The notes beneath the pieces are model-generated. The model made no database searches, was not told where the DNA came from, and saw only the letters and a list, made by a program, of their open reading frames with translations. A DNA stretch of 64,000 nucleotides, from positions 62,001 through 126,000 of the forward strand of contig NZ_NFIN01000003.1 in assembly GCF_002161765.1 (NCBI RefSeq). Direction: 5' to 3'. Within the stretch, counting starts at the first letter, position 1, and each line of letters starts with the position of its first letter. The position numbers were made by a program, and so were the translations under genes. The stretch comes from Bacteroides sp. An322 (GTDB taxonomy: Bacteria > Bacteroidota > Bacteroidia > Bacteroidales > Bacteroidaceae). This document shows positions 61,060 through 64,000 of this stretch, piece after piece.

Positions 61060-61519
61060 GCTCTTCAATTATTGGTTTACAGATTACAACAATTCTTTTA
61101 CAGTCTTCCACATCGAACATTCCGATGTGGCACATTTCCCTTGGTATGCCCATCTTCTTTGACAGCCATAGGTATGCCTTATTCCTATTGGATATTCCGG
61201 GTATATACCCATGCCAAATCTTGTTTATCAGGTTTGTCTTGGCTATCTGGTCAAAGTAGAAGTGAGCTTCTTTCTTGGCTTTCCTTAACTCAGAATTTGC
61301 CAGTCTGCCTAACGCTTGGTCTGTGCCCTTGTGAACTCCCACATAAGCCCTGCAATCTCGGCAGAGGTAAATCATGCCGTATGAGCGTCCGTAGATAACG
61401 GAACTGTCCACATATTCGGTAGGATTGCCACAATAGGGGCAGATCTTTCCTGATAGGATTTCATTCATTGGTTCATAATTTTGATTTGTGACATTTTCTT
61501 CGTTTTTATAGTATGGCAT
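61037..61519 (-). CDS. Zinc-finger protein (DUF3268-like)
   Basis: 160 residues. CPYCGNPTEYVDSSVIYGRS, then IYLCRDCRAYVGVHKGTDQA: two CxxC pairs with the conserved YGRSYGMIYLC strand, matching the DUF3268 zinc-finger family often found in prophages. Role unknown, probably nucleic-acid binding. Confidence 0.82.
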   Translation of the reverse strand: MPYYKNEENVTNQNYEPMNEILSGKICPYCGNPTEYVDSSVIYGRSYGMIYLCRDCRAYVGVHKGTDQALGRLANSELRKAKKEAHFYFDQIAKTNLINKIWHGYIPGISNRNKAYLWLSKKMGIPREMCHIGMFDVEDCKRIVVICKPIIEEHGNERNH

Positions 61520-61522
61520 CGC

Positions 61523-61684
61523 TTATCCTCCCATCAGTTTAAGTTTCACGTTCAGTATGTTGCTCTCCCGTATCAGTGCGTCCGCTTGCGGATTGAACAG
61601 GATATCTTCATTAAGAAGCTTTTCCCGTATCTCGGCAAGACGGTCTCTTATCATCTGCTTTTCTTCTTCGTTTGTCCTTATCAT
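61523..61684 (-). CDS. 53-residue helical protein
   Basis: ATG 61684 to TAA 61523 (MIRTNEEEKQMIRDRLAEIR... ending VKLKLMGG). Charged helix then an amphipathic segment. It overlaps the 3' end of the next upstream gene by 74 nt in another frame, an unusually long overlap. Confidence 0.6.
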   Translation of the reverse strand: MIRTNEEEKQMIRDRLAEIREKLLNEDILFNPQADALIRESNILNVKLKLMGG

Positions 61685-61850
61685 ACCTTATCTGTCTCTT
61701 TAGTTTTTTGCACAGCTTAGCGATAAAACGCTGCTGGTTGTCGTTTGCCTTGTCATTCTCAATCAAGACCTCGCCCACGATGTCCGATAGCCTGTCTTGT
61801 GCCAGCTTGCATAGCAATGCGGATTCACTGGCTGTCAATGTCAGTTTCAT
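61611..61850 (-). CDS. Small basic protein, unknown
   Basis: 79 residues (MKLTLTASESALLCKLAQDR...), with an extremely basic C-terminus (KLKRQIRYDKDKRRRKADDK) within the overlap. The helix SALLCKLAQDRLSDIVGEVL suggests a small helical protein; no motif. Confidence 0.6.
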   Translation of the reverse strand: MKLTLTASESALLCKLAQDRLSDIVGEVLIENDKANDNQQRFIAKLCKKLKRQIRYDKDKRRRKADDKRPSCRDTGKAS

Positions 61851-61862
61851 GATACCCTAAGT

Positions 61863-62084
61863 TTATTCCGGAATCCTGTTTCGGTCTATCATCCGGCAGC
61901 TTCCTTCCTCTACGTTCCGTCGGAGGGCGATGTGCTTCACGATTCCGAACTGTTCCTCTGTAAGGTCGTACAGAATGGCGTGCCTTTCCCTAAGAGCGCA
62001 TACCTTGTTGCAGACCTTGTATCCGCTGCTTTTTCTTATGCGGTCAAGTGCTTCTTTCATCCTGATTAATGTAAATGATTCCAT
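61863..62084 (-). CDS. Small basic protein, unknown
   Basis: 73 residues (MESFTLIRMKEALDRIRKSS...). Encoded 27 nt after the tRNA-like RNA at 62111-62191, which may form its leader. No recognised domain. Confidence 0.6.
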   Translation of the reverse strand: MESFTLIRMKEALDRIRKSSGYKVCNKVCALRERHAILYDLTEEQFGIVKHIALRRNVEEGSCRMIDRNRIPE

Positions 62085-62110
62085 AATTGTATATTTTTTT
62101 TGTTTATTGC

Positions 62111-62191
62111 CGGGCAGACCGGATTCGAACCGGCATCTTGTTCAACCTCGTAGGGTGGGACTGCCATTCTCCCATTACGAAACACTGCCCG
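62111..62191 (-). ncRNA. tRNA-like RNA with acceptor/T-arm minihelix and one extended arm
   Basis: 81 nt. CGGGCAG pairs with CTGCCCG (7 bp, 62185-62191 with 62111-62117). The T-arm GCCGG-TTCGAAT-CCGGT has a canonical T-loop. Between them there is no normal D/anticodon pair: TTTCGTA pairs with TACGAGG (7 bp including G-U) and encloses TGGGA-GAATGGCAG-TCCCA. So it has the upper half of a tRNA with a long arm replacing the lower half. It may be a degenerate tRNA or a structured leader of the 61863-62084 gene. No anticodon can be assigned. Confidence 0.6.
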
Positions 62192-62199
62192 TTTGCCAG

Positions 62200-62940
62200 T
62201 TATATTTCGATGATTACGATGTCAGGTGCAACACCTTTGATTGCTTCAATCTGTTCGTCAATAACCTTGTTCTTATATTCCTCGATAGTTTCATTAGCCC
62301 CGGCAGACACAAGAGAGAGGGATACGTCCCGACCGTCCACATCCGCGTAAATTTCGACTTCGATTTCTTCATTTGCAAAACCCTTGAACAGGGGTACGTT
62401 TAATTTGAATGATTTCGGGAGGTTGCTGTCTACCACTTGCGAGTAATTGTCAACCTTGCTTCCGTTTTCCTCCTTGCTGCGTTCGATGTCTTGGTTGACT
62501 TTCGCCTTGAAATTTTTCAAAGTGGAAACCAGCATCATGTTCTCGGATTTGTCCTTGAAAAAAGCGCGGTGCATCTTGAAGAACTGAGACAGCTTGATAG
62601 GCTCCCATTTCTTATCCGTGTTAATGCCAAATTCCTGCATTTCTTTTGAAGCCTGTAAAATACCGCTGATTTCAGTCTGATAGTAGTTGGTTTCATCAAT
62701 AGTTAATGCTAACCCCATCTTATCACGATTTACGATGATATTAGCCGATTTCTGATTAATCAGTTCGACACGTTTCTCCAACCATCTGAAAGGTGCGTCT
62801 ATTGTTCCATTGATAACTACTCTTTCCGGTTCTTTCGGGTCGAGTTCCTCGGATGCCTTACCCTCTCTCAATACGATTTCGATAGGTGTGCCATTATAAT
62901 TTTCAGGCACGACCACATTGATTTTGTTTTCTTTTTCCAT
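62200..62940 (-). CDS. Early phage protein, unknown
   Basis: 246 residues (MEKENKINVVVPENYNGTPI...). It has a middle segment LEKRVELINQKSANIIVNRD and a C-terminal acidic beta region. Layout resembles early proteins of unknown role found next to single-strand annealing and Nin genes; I do not assign a family. Confidence 0.65.
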   Translation of the reverse strand: MEKENKINVVVPENYNGTPIEIVLREGKASEELDPKEPERVVINGTIDAPFRWLEKRVELINQKSANIIVNRDKMGLALTIDETNYYQTEISGILQASKEMQEFGINTDKKWEPIKLSQFFKMHRAFFKDKSENMMLVSTLKNFKAKVNQDIERSKEENGSKVDNYSQVVDSNLPKSFKLNVPLFKGFANEEIEVEIYADVDGRDVSLSLVSAGANETIEEYKNKVIDEQIEAIKGVAPDIVIIEI

Positions 62941-62942
62941 AA

Positions 62943-63371
62943 TTAATCTGTTCCTGTTTTACGGTTAATACTGAATACTGTCTTTTGCATTTCTTGTGGC
63001 ATTATCGGGCGGCTGTAAACCAATTCCCCCAACTTGTTATAGAATCCTGCCATCTTTTCCTCATGATAGAGAATTTTGGCACATTCTTCATTTTCCACAA
63101 ATTCAGAACCTCTTTTGATATGGTCTAATAGTTCTTGCTTTTCTTCATTCAAAGGTTTAAGGCGTTCTTTAAACTCATCCATAGCCTCTTTCTTTTCAAT
63201 CTCTATATCATTGATTGTGATTGACACCTCGGCTAATGTTTCTTTCTTTTGCGCCAATTCTTCGGGTGTGAATCGGTGGGTATAACCGATTTTCTCTACT
63301 GCATCGGCATTGTCCTGAAGGAACTGCCACCGTTCCTGTTCAGGGATATCCTGTCCTAAAAATTTGTCCAT
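62943..63371 (-). CDS. Coiled-coil protein, unknown
   Basis: 142 residues (MDKFLGQDIPEQERWQFLQD...). Residues about 35-90 form a charged coiled coil (EKKEAMDEFKERLKPLNEEK). In the early operon 2 nt from its neighbour; function unknown. Confidence 0.65.
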   Translation of the reverse strand: MDKFLGQDIPEQERWQFLQDNADAVEKIGYTHRFTPEELAQKKETLAEVSITINDIEIEKKEAMDEFKERLKPLNEEKQELLDHIKRGSEFVENEECAKILYHEEKMAGFYNKLGELVYSRPIMPQEMQKTVFSINRKTGTD

Positions 63372-63372
63372 A

Positions 63373-63558
63373 TTACTTATACCTTTTTATTCCCGATTCA
63401 TCATAAAACTTTCTTGCAGTACCCATACCATTGTAAACTGGAATATAGCTTCTTTGAGAAGCTTTCTCTATTTGGTGAATGCCGCTGGATTTAGGGTTGA
63501 TTGATTTTTCAGGATGAAAGAATCTTGCTACATCTTGTGGAAATTTTCTTTTTTTCAT
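63373..63558 (-). CDS. Small basic protein, unknown
   Basis: 61 residues (MKKRKFPQDVARFFHPEKSI...), Lys/Ser-rich with no motif. The preceding GATT-ATG start context matches many of its neighbours. Confidence 0.6.
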   Translation of the reverse strand: MKKRKFPQDVARFFHPEKSINPKSSGIHQIEKASQRSYIPVYNGMGTARKFYDESGIKRYK

Positions 63559-63569
63559 AATCTCAATTT

Positions 63570-64000
63570 TTAAATAAAACCATTATTACGTTCTACTTCT
63601 TGTTGTGCGTAGATAAGCATCTGCTGTTCGTTTGCCGCAGGGAGGTAGATGCCCGCCACGGATGCGCTCCAGTTGCGGAAACGGTCAATGCTCAAAGTCA
63701 TTTCACCGGTGGTCAGCTCGGCTGAGCTTCTCAGGTAGGTTATTTCCTTGCCTTTCTTGTTTACCGTCTTTCTCTCGAACAAATCACGGTTGCAAGTCCT
63801 TTTGTAGAAATCAATTTTTACTTCTTCGAGGCTGCAACCGTATTCGCTGCCGAAATACCCTAAAAGAAGATGCAAGTAGCTGTTCTGGGCAAGCGTGCGG
63901 TTAGGCAGCTTTTTTTTCACTTCCACCACTGCACGCTCTCGGAACAGCTTGTTTACATAGTCCTTGAATTTGGGTATATCGTATTCATTTTTCAAATTGA
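63570..64000 (-). CDS. NinB-like recombination protein, 5' end beyond the window
   Basis: At least 143 codons; the frame is still open at the window edge. LPNRTLAQNSYLHLLLGYFG and ELTTGEMTLSIDRFRNWSAS with GIYLPAANEQQ resemble NinB-type DNA-binding proteins of lambdoid recombination regions (PF05772-like). A TTG at 63995 is the only in-frame start-like codon visible. It heads the early operon part seen here. Confidence 0.65.
   Translation of the reverse strand, partial: NLKNEYDIPKFKDYVNKLFRERAVVEVKKKLPNRTLAQNSYLHLLLGYFGSEYGCSLEEVKIDFYKRTCNRDLFERKTVNKKGKEITYLRSSAELTTGEMTLSIDRFRNWSASVAGIYLPAANEQQMLIYAQQEVERNNGFI

Overview
The window is a Bacteroidaceae chromosome segment (Bacteroides/Phocaeicola type) entering a large prophage that runs past the right edge. 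The host assignment rests on promoters of the TTTG-N19-22-TAnnTTTG form, the gene content (two GH51 arabinofuranosidases, uronate catabolism, a Bacteroides-type CbiA) and the style of the phage genes. No species is claimed.

Host part (1-12.6 kb): two GH51 alpha-L-arabinofuranosidases (the first cut by the window edge), ligA, dapA, an MBL-fold hydrolase facing dapA across a 21-bp-arm terminator, the divergent uronate genes uxaC and uxaB, a CbiA-like protein whose usual amidotransferase cysteine appears to be lost, and tRNA-Gly(CCC) with its own promoter. A tyrosine recombinase starts 165 bp after the tRNA, so the prophage is probably inserted at the tRNA 3' end. The other att site is outside the window.

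Prophage part (12.6-64 kb): almost everything except int and the lysogeny block is on the minus strand, so transcription runs right to left. From right to left: early genes (NinB-like, NinG-like, DEAD/DEAH helicase, O-like initiator with an embedded iteron array, DnaC-like loader, DNA methyltransferase, many small unknowns, MazG-like enzyme); an XRE-ImmA protease with an upstream partner; a plus-strand lysogeny/accessory block (XRE repressor, lipoprotein, HigBA); an amidoligase/class II amidotransferase pair; a tRNA-like RNA and ASCH protein; a PAPS-reductase-like/ParB-like pair; terminase, portal, a HicAB-bearing moron cassette, scaffold, decoration and major capsid proteins, connectors, tail tube, a frameshifted tail chaperone, a 1513-residue tape measure, distal tail, a 1953-residue tail-tip protein, fibre genes and lysis genes. 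The layout is that of a long-tailed siphovirus.

Most striking observation: at 43540-43613 (minus) lies a 74-nt cloverleaf with initiator-tRNA acceptor features (unpaired C1 opposite A72, U8, A9) but anticodon GAC, which would read GUC and GUU. Just downstream are three related small reading frames (starts at 43136, 42285, 41306). None has an AUG/GUG/UUG at its conserved 5' end; each has GTC or GTT there, always preceded by A and followed by A, and two carry a perfect AGGAGG 8 nt upstream. Each ends within 7 nt of, or overlaps, the start of the next large gene (PAPS-reductase-like, ParB-like, terminase small subunit). I infer, without proof, a phage-encoded alternative initiator tRNA that starts translation at GUC/GUU and gates late genes by translational coupling. 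A second tRNA-like RNA with a different architecture is at 62111-62191.

Three accessory prophage genes carry single-base frameshifts, while the very long structural genes are intact.
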